DNA of 64,000 nucleotides from an uncultured SAR86 cluster bacterium (GTDB lineage: Bacteria; Pseudomonadota; Gammaproteobacteria; Magnimaribacterales; D2472). Positions 54,016 through 63,800 of the stretch are shown in pieces (positions within the stretch are counted from its first letter, which is position 1; the number at the start of each line of letters is the position of its first letter). The notes under the pieces are model-generated. The model did not search any database. It was not told the origin of the DNA and saw only the letters and a program-made list of their open reading frames with translations. A program made the position numbers and the translations under genes. The stretch covers positions 87,286-151,285 of the forward strand of contig CACKEY010000003.1 in NCBI GenBank assembly GCA_902599315.1, read 5' to 3'.

Positions 54016-54768
54016 ATGAAAATTTTAGTTCCAATCAAGCGTGTAGTAGATTATAACGTGAAAGTAAGACCCTTAGGTGATCAATCTGATGTAGATCTTA
54101 ATAATGTCAAAATGGCGATGAATCCATTTTGTGAAATTGCTGTTGAAGAAGCTGTTAGACTCAAAGAGGCAGGAACTGCAACTGAAGTTGTGGCTGTGAC
54201 TGTTGGTAAATCAGACTCTCAGGAACAGCTTAGAACTGCATTAGCTCTGGGAGCTGATAGAGCTATATTAGCAGAAACAGACTCACTTTTAGAACCTTTA
54301 GCTATTGCGAAAGTTCTTTCAAAGGTTATAGAAGAAGAATCTCCGAAATTAGTCATTTTAGGTAAACAGGCGATTGATGGAGATAACAATCAAACTGGTC
54401 AAATGCTTGCTGCTATGTTGAATTATTCCCAAGCAACATTCGCATCCGAAGTCATAATTGATGAAGATTCTGCATCCGTAACTCGAGAAATAGATGGCGG
54501 TCTTCAAACAATCAAGGTCTCTCTTCCAGCTATCATTACAACCGACTTAAGACTTAATGAGCCGAGATATGCATCTCTGCCAAATATTATGAAAGCTAAG
54601 AAGAAAGAATTGGATGTCAAACCAATTGAAGAAATGGGAGTAGATATAAACAATAGAATGGAATTGTTGTCCGTTGAACTCCCTGCATCTAGGCAAGAGG
54701 GTATTAAAGTTGAATCAGTTGAAGACTTAGTTAGTAAATTAAAAGAAGAAGCAAAGGTGATTTCATGA
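54016..54768 (+). CDS. etfB: Electron transfer flavoprotein beta subunit
   Basis: 250-residue ETF small subunit. [18 protein letters not shown] begins it, with [42 protein letters not shown] (the AMP site) and the recognition loop [28 protein letters not shown] that docks onto dehydrogenases. It overlaps etfA by four bases. Confidence 0.97.
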   Translation: MKILVPIKRVVDYNVKVRPLGDQSDVDLNNVKMAMNPFCEIAVEEAVRLKEAGTATEVVAVTVGKSDSQEQLRTALALGADRAILAETDSLLEPLAIAKVLSKVIEEESPKLVILGKQAIDGDNNQTGQMLAAMLNYSQATFASEVIIDEDSASVTREIDGGLQTIKVSLPAIITTDLRLNEPRYASLPNIMKAKKKELDVKPIEEMGVDINNRMELLSVELPASRQEGIKVESVEDLVSKLKEEAKVIS

Positions 54769-55694
54769 GTATATTAGTTATAGCAGAACACGATAACGCA
54801 AATTTAAAGCCTGCAACCTTAAATACCGTTGCTGCGGCTAAAGAATTGAATGGTGAAGTACACCTTCTTATTTCTGGCAATTCCTGTCAAAGTGTTGCTG
54901 ATGAAGCAAGCGGAGTTGAAGGTATTTCCAAGATTCTTATCTCTGACAATGCTGCTTATGAAAATCATTTAGCTGAAAGTACAGCTAATCTAATTAAATC
55001 AGTTGCTAGCAATTATTCTCACATACTTGCAGCAGCAACAACATTTGGAAAAAATGTTTTACCGAGACTCAGCGCATTGCTAGATGTTCAACAAATATCA
55101 GAAATTACAGAAATTGTTTCTGAAGATACTTTTAAAAGACCTATATATGCAGGAAGTTGTATTGCAACAGTCAAATCAAATGATTCGATCAAAGTAATTA
55201 CAGTCAGAGCTACAGCCTTTGATCCTGTGAATTCATCTGGCGGTTCTGCATCCATTGAAAATATTGATGCTGATAACATTTCTGATTTAACATCCTTTGT
55301 CGGAGAAGAGATTGCTCAGAGTGATAGACCAGAGCTAACAGCAGCTAGTATTGTAATTTCAGGTGGAAGAGGCATGCAATCAGGTGATAATTTCCATCTC
55401 CTGGAGGCAATTGCAGATAAGCTTGGTGCAGCTGTTGGTGCTTCCAGGGCTGCTGTAGATGCAGGTTTTGTTCCCAATGATTACCAAGTTGGCCAAACGG
55501 GTAAAATTGTTGCTCCAGATTTATACATAGCTGTTGGTATTAGCGGTGCCATACAGCATTTAGCTGGAATGAAAGATTCAAAGGTAATTGTGGCTATAAA
55601 TAAAGATGAAGATGCGCCTATTTTTCAGGTTGCTGATTATGGATTGGTGGCAGACCTATTTAATGCTTTGCCAGAGCTTTCAGAACAACTCTAA
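54765..55694 (+). CDS. etfA: Electron transfer flavoprotein alpha subunit
   Basis: 309-residue ETF large subunit. The C-terminal FAD domain is complete: [66 protein letters not shown] and [20 protein letters not shown]. The dimer with EtfB carries electrons from the acyl-CoA dehydrogenases encoded next to it to ETF-QO. Its stop is one base from the stop of the converging dehydrogenase. Confidence 0.97.
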   Translation: MSILVIAEHDNANLKPATLNTVAAAKELNGEVHLLISGNSCQSVADEASGVEGISKILISDNAAYENHLAESTANLIKSVASNYSHILAAATTFGKNVLPRLSALLDVQQISEITEIVSEDTFKRPIYAGSCIATVKSNDSIKVITVRATAFDPVNSSGGSASIENIDADNISDLTSFVGEEIAQSDRPELTAASIVISGGRGMQSGDNFHLLEAIADKLGAAVGASRAAVDAGFVPNDYQVGQTGKIVAPDLYIAVGISGAIQHLAGMKDSKVIVAINKDEDAPIFQVADYGLVADLFNALPELSEQL

Positions 55695-55695
55695 C

Positions 55696-56802
55696 CTACT
55701 GATTTGAAGTAATATTTAATCCTAGCCTTTCAATATTTTGACTGGCTGATCCATTGATTAGCTCACATTCTTTTGCAAGCAGGCAATATCTCCATAAAAC
55801 GTAATCTTTATCCACTCCCGCACCTCCGTGCAGGTGCTGAGCAGAATAACTTATTTTATGACAAGCATTTCCAGCCCAAATTTTTGATACTAATGCGTCA
55901 TTTTCGCAATCAAGATTTGTATTCAGATTTGTTGATGCTTGTTGATTAACTAATCTCAAGCATTCAAGTTCAATAAAACAGTCTGCTGCCCTGTGTGAAA
56001 CTGCTTGAAAAGTTCCTATAACTCTGCCAAATTGCTCTCGTTCAGATGTGTAAGATGCAATTAAAGATGTCATTTTGTTAGTTACCCCAAGAGCTATATA
56101 ACTTCTCATCACCATATTTATTTGTAACAAGTATCTTAAAGTTTCCAGTCCACGTCCTTCTTGATGAACTATATTAGATTGTTCGATTGAAACATTATTT
56201 AGCTCTACTTTAAATAAAGGTGAGTTAGCAGTAGAAGTTAGTTGAGTTAATTTAACTTCATCAGTTTTCACAAGGACGAGGATCACACCTTTATTTGAAG
56301 ATGCGGAAATCAAAATACCCTTAGCTAAAGACGATATTTCAGAAAGATATTTTGAACCATTAATAATTACTTTATCACCATCAAAAACTGCTGTAGTAGT
56401 TGGATTTTCTGGATCATGGTTTAGCGGTTCTAAAATAGCTGACGTATATATTTCACCTTTAGTTATAGACGAAACAATTGATTGATGATTATCATTTTTA
56501 CTAAATTTTTGAAGTGTTTGAGCAACATCAACTAAACATCCAGTTAAACTCAATGGAACAGCATAAAAACCTAGACACTCAAAAAGAATTCCTAGATCAT
56601 ATAAATCTTCGCCACTACCATTTAATTTTTCATTGATACCAAGTCCTAAATATCCATTAGTTGCAAGAAAATCATAAAGGCTTTCGTCATGCTTAAACTC
56701 ATTATCAAATTCCTTTAGTTTTTCTGAAGAGCATTTTTCTGAGAATATTTTGTTCAGAGATTCTCTTATCTCTCGTTGATGACTTAATTCTGAAAAGTCC
56801 AC
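55696..56802 (-). CDS. Acyl-CoA dehydrogenase, shorter partner
   Basis: 368-residue acyl-CoA dehydrogenase fold. Seen: GINEKLNGSGEDLYDLGILFECLGFYAVP, the FAD region GVTNKMTSLIASYTSEREQFGRVIGTFQAVSHRAADCFIE and LHGGAGVDKDYVLWRYCLLAKECELINGSAS. The start is GTG, overlapping the stop of the larger partner by one base (TAGTG). The pair resembles the alpha-beta heteromeric dehydrogenases of sterol and branched side-chain breakdown, in which one subunit lacks the catalytic Glu. Substrate is not known. Confidence 0.88.
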   Translation of the reverse strand: MDFSELSHQREIRESLNKIFSEKCSSEKLKEFDNEFKHDESLYDFLATNGYLGLGINEKLNGSGEDLYDLGILFECLGFYAVPLSLTGCLVDVAQTLQKFSKNDNHQSIVSSITKGEIYTSAILEPLNHDPENPTTTAVFDGDKVIINGSKYLSEISSLAKGILISASSNKGVILVLVKTDEVKLTQLTSTANSPLFKVELNNVSIEQSNIVHQEGRGLETLRYLLQINMVMRSYIALGVTNKMTSLIASYTSEREQFGRVIGTFQAVSHRAADCFIELECLRLVNQQASTNLNTNLDCENDALVSKIWAGNACHKISYSAQHLHGGAGVDKDYVLWRYCLLAKECELINGSASQNIERLGLNITSNQ

Positions 56803-57983
56803 TAGCGACTCCTTGGCATGAATAAACCTGCCATCGCTATAATATCTCTTTGAACTTCATTGGTGCCACCTCCAAAAGTTAATATAGATGCTGTTCGGTA
56901 CATTCTTTCAAGGCGCGCATTTAGAATTTTTAATTCTGAATCATTTTTTAAGATACTTAGCTCACCCATAATTTCCATCAAAAGTCTATAAGCCTCAATA
57001 AAAAATTCAGATCCGTAAACTTTAGCGACTGAAGCCTCTGCCATATTGAGCTGATCAGACTCCATAATCCATGTTTGTTTCCAGCAAATTAGTTTTAATG
57101 CTTCAATTCCGGAGTGAATTTGAGCAAAATTTTGTTTTACCCATGACAAATCAGTTAAAGATTGATCATTACCAATTTCAGTATTTTGAGCTAATTCTAA
57201 AACGTTCCTATAAAGTTCTTCAACAGGACCATGATTAACTAAAGCAAGTCGCTCTAAGTTTAATTGACTAGTTATTAGTGACCATCCTTGATTCACTTCA
57301 CCAACTAAATGTGAATATGGGACTTTGATATTTTCATAGAAAGTAGCATTAGTTCTTACATCGCCTAAAGTGTTAATTGCAGTCAAAGAAAAACCTGGGT
57401 CATTTGTTGGAACTATAAACATTGAAATTCCCTTGTGATTCTTGGCTTCAAAATCGGTTCTTGCTGCAAGCCATATATAGTCTGAAAAGTTTGCTAGACT
57501 AGTCCACATTTTTTGACCATTTATAAGATATCCATCTTTTTCTTTAATAGCTTTTGTTTGTAGGGAGGCCAAATCAGTCCCAGAATTTGGTTCAGAGTAA
57601 CCAATACCAAATATTAATTTTCCTTGTAAAATTTTTGTTGCTATTTCTTCTTTGGCCCAATCAGATCCATACTCTGCAATCATCGGTCCCACTGATTCTG
57701 TTGTTAGAAATGGGAACGGAAAGCCAGTTCGCATTACAGTCTCAACGAAGATGTATTGCTCAATTGGACTTAGCTCCTTACCACCAAACTCTTTTTTCCA
57801 ACTAAGGCCTATCCATCCATCCTCGCCCATGGTGAGCATAGCTTTTTTAAATTCTGGGCCGCCACCTTCAAAATATTCTGGATTATTTAGCTCTGTTTTT
57901 AACTCAGGTGTAATTAATCCTTTGAAGTATTCTTGCAGCTCATCTTTTAATTTAGCTTGTTGTGGATTTAATTGTATTAGCAT
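56802..57983 (-). CDS. Acyl-CoA dehydrogenase, longer partner
   Basis: 393-residue acyl-CoA dehydrogenase. The middle domain has GIGYSEPNSGTDLASLQTKA and NGQKMWTSLANFSDYIWLAARTD, the FAD/ETF motif region follows, and the C-terminal signature is ILTFGGGTNEVQRDIIAMAGLFMPRSR. It lies directly upstream of the shorter partner and the ETF genes. Translation coupling through TAGTG suggests a fixed ratio and a heteromeric enzyme. Confidence 0.9.
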   Translation of the reverse strand: MLIQLNPQQAKLKDELQEYFKGLITPELKTELNNPEYFEGGGPEFKKAMLTMGEDGWIGLSWKKEFGGKELSPIEQYIFVETVMRTGFPFPFLTTESVGPMIAEYGSDWAKEEIATKILQGKLIFGIGYSEPNSGTDLASLQTKAIKEKDGYLINGQKMWTSLANFSDYIWLAARTDFEAKNHKGISMFIVPTNDPGFSLTAINTLGDVRTNATFYENIKVPYSHLVGEVNQGWSLITSQLNLERLALVNHGPVEELYRNVLELAQNTEIGNDQSLTDLSWVKQNFAQIHSGIEALKLICWKQTWIMESDQLNMAEASVAKVYGSEFFIEAYRLLMEIMGELSILKNDSELKILNARLERMYRTASILTFGGGTNEVQRDIIAMAGLFMPRSR

Positions 57984-58042
57984 TTGACTACTAGTATCTC
58001 ATCTTCATTTCTCAAGGCAATATCTTCGTGTATTATTATTTT

Positions 58043-58213
58043 ATGGAAAGTTACACAAAAACGATGGAAATACTCCATAAAAAACTACTCCAAGCAAGAA
58101 CAAAAGATCAAGAGGACAGGATTGTTAATTTAATGCTAGCTGAGGCAAGGCGATATAGAAAAACAGAGGATTTGAAGCTACTTGATCTTAAAGATTCAAA
58201 TTCGACTGCATAG
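58043..58213 (+). CDS. Small charged helical protein, hypothetical
   Basis: Frame MESYTKTMEILHKKLLQARTKDQEDRIVNLMLAEARRYRK..., 56 residues from the ATG at 58043 (61 with the upstream GTG at 58028). It is rich in Lys, Arg, Glu and Asp, predicted helical, with no membrane segment. It is the only plus-strand gene between two minus-strand genes and nearly fills the gap, ending 1 bp before trmA. I do not recognise a family. Absence of a clear Shine-Dalgarno is usual in this window. Confidence 0.45.
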   Translation: MESYTKTMEILHKKLLQARTKDQEDRIVNLMLAEARRYRKTEDLKLLDLKDSNSTA

Positions 58214-58214
58214 C

Positions 58215-59222
58215 TTATTTTAATATTGCAATAACTTCCAAATGATCAGTATTTGAAAACTGATCAAACAATCCAATTGATTTAACCTCTCTTTTCATAA
58301 TTTTTAAGTCACGAAAAAAAGTTTCTGGATTGCATGATATGTAAATCATATTTTTAAATTGATTAGACAAATTTATAGTTTCGATACTTAAGCCAGCTCT
58401 TGGAGGATCGACCAATATATGGCTAAAGTTATATGAAGTTAAATCAATATTCTTTAATCTTCTAAATATGCGCTTATTACTGAGTGCTAATGCTGTCTCA
58501 TTGTCAGAAAGCCTTGCGGTTTCAATATTTGCAACACCATTTAATTTTATCGACTCTATCAATAGCCTAACCGCATGACGATTATTTTCTGTCGCAAAAA
58601 CTTTATTGAATTTTGAAGCTAGGGGTAGGGTGAAGCCTCCACAGCCACAATAAACTTCAAGTAGATCCTTTGAGTCTTTTAAATAATCTGTAATAAAAGA
58701 AATCATCATTGAATAAAGATAGAAATTAGGCTGAAAAAAAACTACATCGTTTTGTAATATTTCAAAGCTAGAATTTTTATATTTACATATTATTTTTAGA
58801 TTATCTTTATCATTGATAATTTTTTGATTTTTACTTCTTCCAATGATATAAAGATTTTTGAATTTTGCTTGAATAACTTTAGCTTCAATACTCCATTCAT
58901 CCTTAAGTTTTTTGTGATAAATCATTGTAGCTAAAATATCTGATCCTGAAGATCTAAAATTAATTTGAAATAATTTTGATTTTAAAATGCTCGATTTATT
59001 AATATATTTTAAAAATTTTGGCATTATTTTTTGGATGCTATGATGAGGAATTTTAGATTTATCCATATATATTTTTTTCCCATCTTCAATCATTGTGTAT
59101 GAGCTTTTACTAATACCGAACTCACATCTAGCCCTGTAACCAGAAGCAGGTGATAAAAATATTGAAGGTTTAATATCTGATAAGGTTGATAGTTCAAGAC
59201 AAAATTTAGAGAACTTATTCAT
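58215..59222 (-). CDS. trmA: tRNA (uracil-54-C5)-methyltransferase TrmA
   Basis: 335-residue SAM-dependent methyltransferase that makes ribothymidine at position 54 of tRNA. The SAM motif is LLEVYCGCGGFTLPLA, motif DPPRAGL holds the proton-handling region, the nucleophilic Cys is in IYISCNPETFFRDL and the catalytic Glu in FDQFSNTDHLE, the TrmA form of the motif. It has no TRAM domain, separating it from RlmCD. Its ATG overlaps the DUF2970 stop (ATGA). Confidence 0.93.
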   Translation of the reverse strand: MNKFSKFCLELSTLSDIKPSIFLSPASGYRARCEFGISKSSYTMIEDGKKIYMDKSKIPHHSIQKIMPKFLKYINKSSILKSKLFQINFRSSGSDILATMIYHKKLKDEWSIEAKVIQAKFKNLYIIGRSKNQKIINDKDNLKIICKYKNSSFEILQNDVVFFQPNFYLYSMMISFITDYLKDSKDLLEVYCGCGGFTLPLASKFNKVFATENNRHAVRLLIESIKLNGVANIETARLSDNETALALSNKRIFRRLKNIDLTSYNFSHILVDPPRAGLSIETINLSNQFKNMIYISCNPETFFRDLKIMKREVKSIGLFDQFSNTDHLEVIAILK

Positions 59223-59380
59223 ATCAAATTTATTACGAGTATAATAAACCCAATAAATACAATGTTTAGGGTTAAAAATAGTATTATAAATTTAGAAACC
59301 GTTAAATTATTAAGATCACTTTGAAGATCTTTTGAGGTGCGAACACCCATTAACGATGCTAGGATCCTTTTAAACCACAT
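59219..59380 (-). CDS. DUF2970 small membrane protein
   Basis: Not in the ORF track. A 53-residue frame on the minus strand reads MWFKRILASLMGVRTSKDLQSDL..., then a long hydrophobic stretch (KFIILFLTLNIVFIGFIILVINLI). The layout WFKRIL-S-x-GV-x-S followed by one or two membrane helices is that of DUF2970. It overlaps trmA by four bases. Its start is 3 bp from the start of the divergent nfuA gene. Function is unknown. Confidence 0.78.
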   Translation of the reverse strand: MWFKRILASLMGVRTSKDLQSDLNNLTVSKFIILFLTLNIVFIGFIILVINLI

Positions 59381-59383
59381 ATT

Positions 59384-59983
59384 ATGACAAGCAAGATTAT
59401 CACAATTACTAAGACTGCCGAAGACTATTTATCTAAGCTGATAGCAGAGAAAAATGAACCTGGAACTGCTGTAAGGGTTTTTATCTCTGATCCAGGGACC
59501 GCGAATGCTGAAACATGTTTGGCTTATTGTAAACCAGATGAGCTTGTTGCTTCTGATACTCTTATATCGCTTCCAACGCTTTCAGTTTATGTTGAAGAGC
59601 GAAGCATCCCATTTCTCTTAGACGCAGAGGTGAATTATGATGTTGATAATTTTGGAGGCCAATTAACTATCAAAGCTCCGAATGCTCGATTACCCAACAT
59701 TTCTCCTGATAGTCCTCTTGAGGATAGAGTTAATTATGTTATTTATAATGAAATTAATCCCATGTTAGAGTCCCATGGAGGTTTAGTTAGTTTATTAGAA
59801 ATTACCGATGATAACTTTGCAATTCTTCAATTCGGAGGAGGGTGTCAAGGTTGTGGCATGGTTGATGTAACTCTAAAAGATGGAATTGAAAAAACTCTTT
59901 TAGAGCAGTTACCAGAGTTAGCTGGCGTTAGAGATATGACAGATCACTCTATGGATGAAAACGCATTTTACAGAGAAGAATAG
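59384..59983 (+). CDS. nfuA: Fe-S biogenesis protein NfuA
   Basis: 199-residue carrier that delivers [4Fe-4S] clusters to client proteins under stress. The N-terminal half is a degenerate A-type domain (AETCLAYCKPDELVASDTL), and the C-terminal Nfu domain has the cluster-binding pair in FGGGCQGCGMVDVTLKDGIEKTLLEQ. Length and start match E. coli NfuA with four extra residues. No ribosome site is visible, and the promoter must lie within the opposing DUF2970 and trmA genes. Its 3' end overlaps csiV by 16 bp. Confidence 0.95.
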   Translation: MTSKIITITKTAEDYLSKLIAEKNEPGTAVRVFISDPGTANAETCLAYCKPDELVASDTLISLPTLSVYVEERSIPFLLDAEVNYDVDNFGGQLTIKAPNARLPNISPDSPLEDRVNYVIYNEINPMLESHGGLVSLLEITDDNFAILQFGGGCQGCGMVDVTLKDGIEKTLLEQLPELAGVRDMTDHSMDENAFYREE

Positions 59984-60843
59984 ACTGAGACTATTATTCC
60001 AATCTTTGGATGATCAAAATAGTGCACTTCATTTTTAAAAATTCTTCTCTCCTCTTTTAACAGATATTTCACTTCATCTAATCTTATTAGTGGCTCACTG
60101 AAGGCTTCCTTTGTATTGATTTTAGGTTTTACAATTTCACCTTTTTCAAATATTTTTGTATCTATTTTAATATCATAGTCTTTTATCTCGTCAGGAATTG
60201 AGTCTTTCAAAGCATCAAGTTTAATTTTATTTATAATTTTTTTATCTTTATTAGAGCTTAAATTGCCATCTAAATAAGCAATTACATCAAGATGAAGATA
60301 TCTACTTTTATACAGTTTGATTAGAAGTCCATTATTGTCAAAAATTTCATGTATGTATGGCGCATTTTCCTTTGATAAAGCTGGTTGAATCCACGACTCT
60401 TTGTGCAGAATCTTGTACTCTTTTCTGCGATCAAGTCTTCTATAAATATTATTAAGTTGATCAAGCTTAGATTTTTTTTCAAACCACTTACTTTCGTATA
60501 TTTGAGAATTGGTTTTTATATTGGTTAATCCGGATGATTCTTTGTTATCAGTATTTGTTTCATTAATAGGCATCATATCAACTGAAAACTCATTTTCTTC
60601 AAAGTCAAACGAGTTGATTATTGATTTTTCATTGAGAGAGATTTCTAATTTATCTTGTAATGTAATGGTATTTATACCTTCAATACTTAGTTTTTGTGAT
60701 TCAAGCTGCTCATTTGCAATTATCTCCAGTTGCTCAAATACAACAATCTCGACATTATATGTTTCATTATTATTTTTTTTAGCAACAGAGTAAAAGCTCG
60801 CAAAAAAAATTAGAGAGAGTGTAAAAAATTTATAAAAGTTCAT
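59968..60843 (-). CDS. csiV: CsiV-like periplasmic protein
   Basis: 291-residue exported protein (MNFYKFFTLSLIFFASFYSVA signal). The family start YNVEIVVFEQ, the central ILHKESWIQPALS and the end HYFDHPKIGIIVSVYS resemble CsiV (PF10972), a peptidoglycan-binding factor that supports LpoA and PBP1A in Vibrio. The middle 60 residues are low-complexity and acidic. It lies next to mfd, as in other Gammaproteobacteria, and overlaps it by 14 bp, supporting the call. The overall match is modest. Confidence 0.8.
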   Translation of the reverse strand: MNFYKFFTLSLIFFASFYSVAKKNNNETYNVEIVVFEQLEIIANEQLESQKLSIEGINTITLQDKLEISLNEKSIINSFDFEENEFSVDMMPINETNTDNKESSGLTNIKTNSQIYESKWFEKKSKLDQLNNIYRRLDRRKEYKILHKESWIQPALSKENAPYIHEIFDNNGLLIKLYKSRYLHLDVIAYLDGNLSSNKDKKIINKIKLDALKDSIPDEIKDYDIKIDTKIFEKGEIVKPKINTKEAFSEPLIRLDEVKYLLKEERRIFKNEVHYFDHPKIGIIVSVYSSL

Positions 60844-63800
60844 TTAATAACTTGGCTACAGCAGATCGCTTATCAATATTCTCAGCAATATCTAGGGTAA
60901 TCTTACTTTCATTTTTAAGCTTTATCTTAGCTGATCCTGATTGAATCAATCCAATTAATTTTTTATATACTTGATCAGTTAAATTATTATTAAAAGTAAG
61001 CATTGCATTCTGATGATTAGAGTAGATTTTTTTAATGCCTACATTTGCTGCAATTATCCTTAGCTTTGAATTTTCAATTAGATTCAATACTTCATTATCC
61101 GGTTTTCCACATCGATCTTTAAGATCAATTAATATTTGATCAATTTGTTCAGATGTTTCAGCATCATTCAATGATCTGTAAACTTTCAACCTTTCATTGG
61201 CAACTGGAAGATATGTATCAGGAATTAAAGCACGATCATTAAAATTAATTTCTGTATCAAGGATTGGATCTTGCTGATGTCCTTTGATGTTATTAACAGC
61301 ATCTTTTAACATTGATAAATACATGCTTAGTCCTATAGCTTCTATGTGTCCACTTTGTTTAACTCCTAAAAAATCACCAGCTCCTCTTATTTCAAGATCT
61401 TCTTGAGCAATAAAATATCCCGACCCTAAATCAGAATACTTTACCAATGAATCTAATTTTGCTTTAGGTCCTCTCTTTAAGTCCATGTTTGGAATTAGTA
61501 AATAACAATAAGCTTGACGCAATGATCTTCCAACACGACCTCTTAATTGATGTAATTGCGACAGACCAAATTTGTGAGCATCAATGACAATCATAGTATT
61601 TGCATTTGGAATATCTAAACCCATTTCAACAATTGTTGTACAAATAAGAATATCTATTAAATTTGCGTTAAAGCCATTCATGGTTTTGGTAATTAATTTT
61701 TTTGATAATTTTCCATGAGCAATGCCTACATTTGCCTCCGGTGTAAGATCTGTAATTTGCTTTTTCAATTGCTCCATTTTTGAAATATCATTTTGAACTA
61801 TGAAAACCTGCCCACCCCTAGATATTTCTCTATCGATAGCATTTTTGATAATTTGTTGATTTTGTATATTTAAAAAAGTTTTTACGCTTATTCTTTCTAG
61901 AGGAGGAGTATATAGGTAAGAAAAATCTTTTAATCCAGAATAAACAAGATTCAATGTTCTGGGAATAGGAGTTGCAGACATGTAAAGGATATGAGTTGTT
62001 GATTGTCTTGATTTAATAATCTCTTTTTGTTTTGTCCCAAATCGATGCTCTTCATCAATTACTAGTAGACCAAGATTATCAAGAGCAATTTCACTATTAA
62101 GCAATGTATGTGTTCCAATTAAAATATCAATTTTTTTATGTTTAAAATCCTCATAAATCTTTAGTTTATTTTTTTGGGATGTATGTCTTGTAAGAAGTTC
62201 TATGTTAACTGGAAAGTTAAAAAATCTTTTTACAAAACTTTCTAAGTGTTGTTTGGCTAAAATAGTACTAGGAGCCAAAAGCATTACCTGTTTTTTAGCA
62301 TGGACAGCTACAAAGGCTCCGCGCATTGCAATTTCAGTTTTTCCGAAACCAACATCACCGCATATCACTCTATTCATTGGCTTAATCAATGAAATATCTT
62401 TTATAACATCATTAATGCAATTGATTTGATCCTTTGTCAGAACGTATGGGAAATCATTATCAAACTCGTTATAAGAATTTTTATCACAGATCAGTTGACT
62501 GGAAGATGCAATAGAACGTCTTGACTCGATGTCTAGAAGTTCTGCAGCATGATCAAGAGCTTTTAATTTCGCCTTTTCCTTTTTTATCTTCCATTTATTT
62601 GACGACAATGAATCAAGGGGTATCCCTTGAGCTTGGGTTGTTTGAAATTTTGAAACTAAGTAAGATTGCCTAATTGGAACATATAAAATTTCATTTTCAT
62701 GATATGTAATTTTTATGTATTCCTCCTCACTGCTGTTTGTTTTTAAAACTTCTAGACCCTCATAAATTCCAACACCATAATCAACATGAATAACTAATTC
62801 ATTATCAAGAAATGGATTTTCGAAATTTTTGATAAGTGAATCATTAATTTGTGAACTATTTTTTTTACTTAAAATTTCTGAGCTTACAAATTCATCAAGA
62901 TTTAGATGAATAAAACTTCCATTTTCGTTAATAAATGATCGAGCTGATGAGTGAAAACAACTAAATATTCCATCTCTTATGTTGAAAGGAATCGTTGTGG
63001 TATTTATTTTATATTTCTTATTAATTTCATCTAATTTTGTCTGTTCCGACGAAGTAATTAAAAGAGAAGCTAATTCTCCATTATTTTGTTTATCAACTAA
63101 CTCTTTTAACTGTATTTCTTTATCTTTTTTGTTATCAATTAATGCATTATAACTTGCAAAAGCAATTTCTTTTGATGAATCTAAATAAGATTGAATCTCT
63201 TGCATTTGAAATATGTAGTCATTTGGTTTCATTAACGGTCTCGATACATCAATTGACTCTTCCTGATATCTTTCTTCAACAAAACTCATATGAGAAACTA
63301 ACAGTTGATCAATTTTGTTTGATTTCATTAGATTAAACTCAGGAAAAAAATCTATCAGATTCGAATTATCTGTCTGAATCAGCGGATTATATATTTCATA
63401 CCCTTCGGGATATTGACCATTAACTAAAGTTTTAAATATTTCACAATGTCTTTCATCATGTGTTTGAAAATAGTTTCTCCAGTTTGATTTAAATTTTTTT
63501 ATCGATTCATCGTCTAATCTAATCTCTGAACCACTGAATAGTTTAAATTTAGATAATTTATCAATCATATGTTGTGATGAGGGATCAAATTGTCTTATTT
63601 CATCAATTTGATCTCCAAAAAAATCAACTCTTAAGGGTTCTTTATGAAATCCAGAGTAAAAATCAACAACACCACCTCTTACTGTGTATTCATTGATTGA
63701 TGTTACTTTATCAACTCTTTGATAATTCAATTCTTCTAAAATATCTGTTAAGTCTTTAATAGAGAGTGAATCTCCAATCCTAAATTGCTTTCTTGCAAAA

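Noticed and set aside
57652-57987. 111-aa plus-strand ORF
   Set aside because: Antisense to the longer acyl-CoA dehydrogenase, which has clear family motifs.
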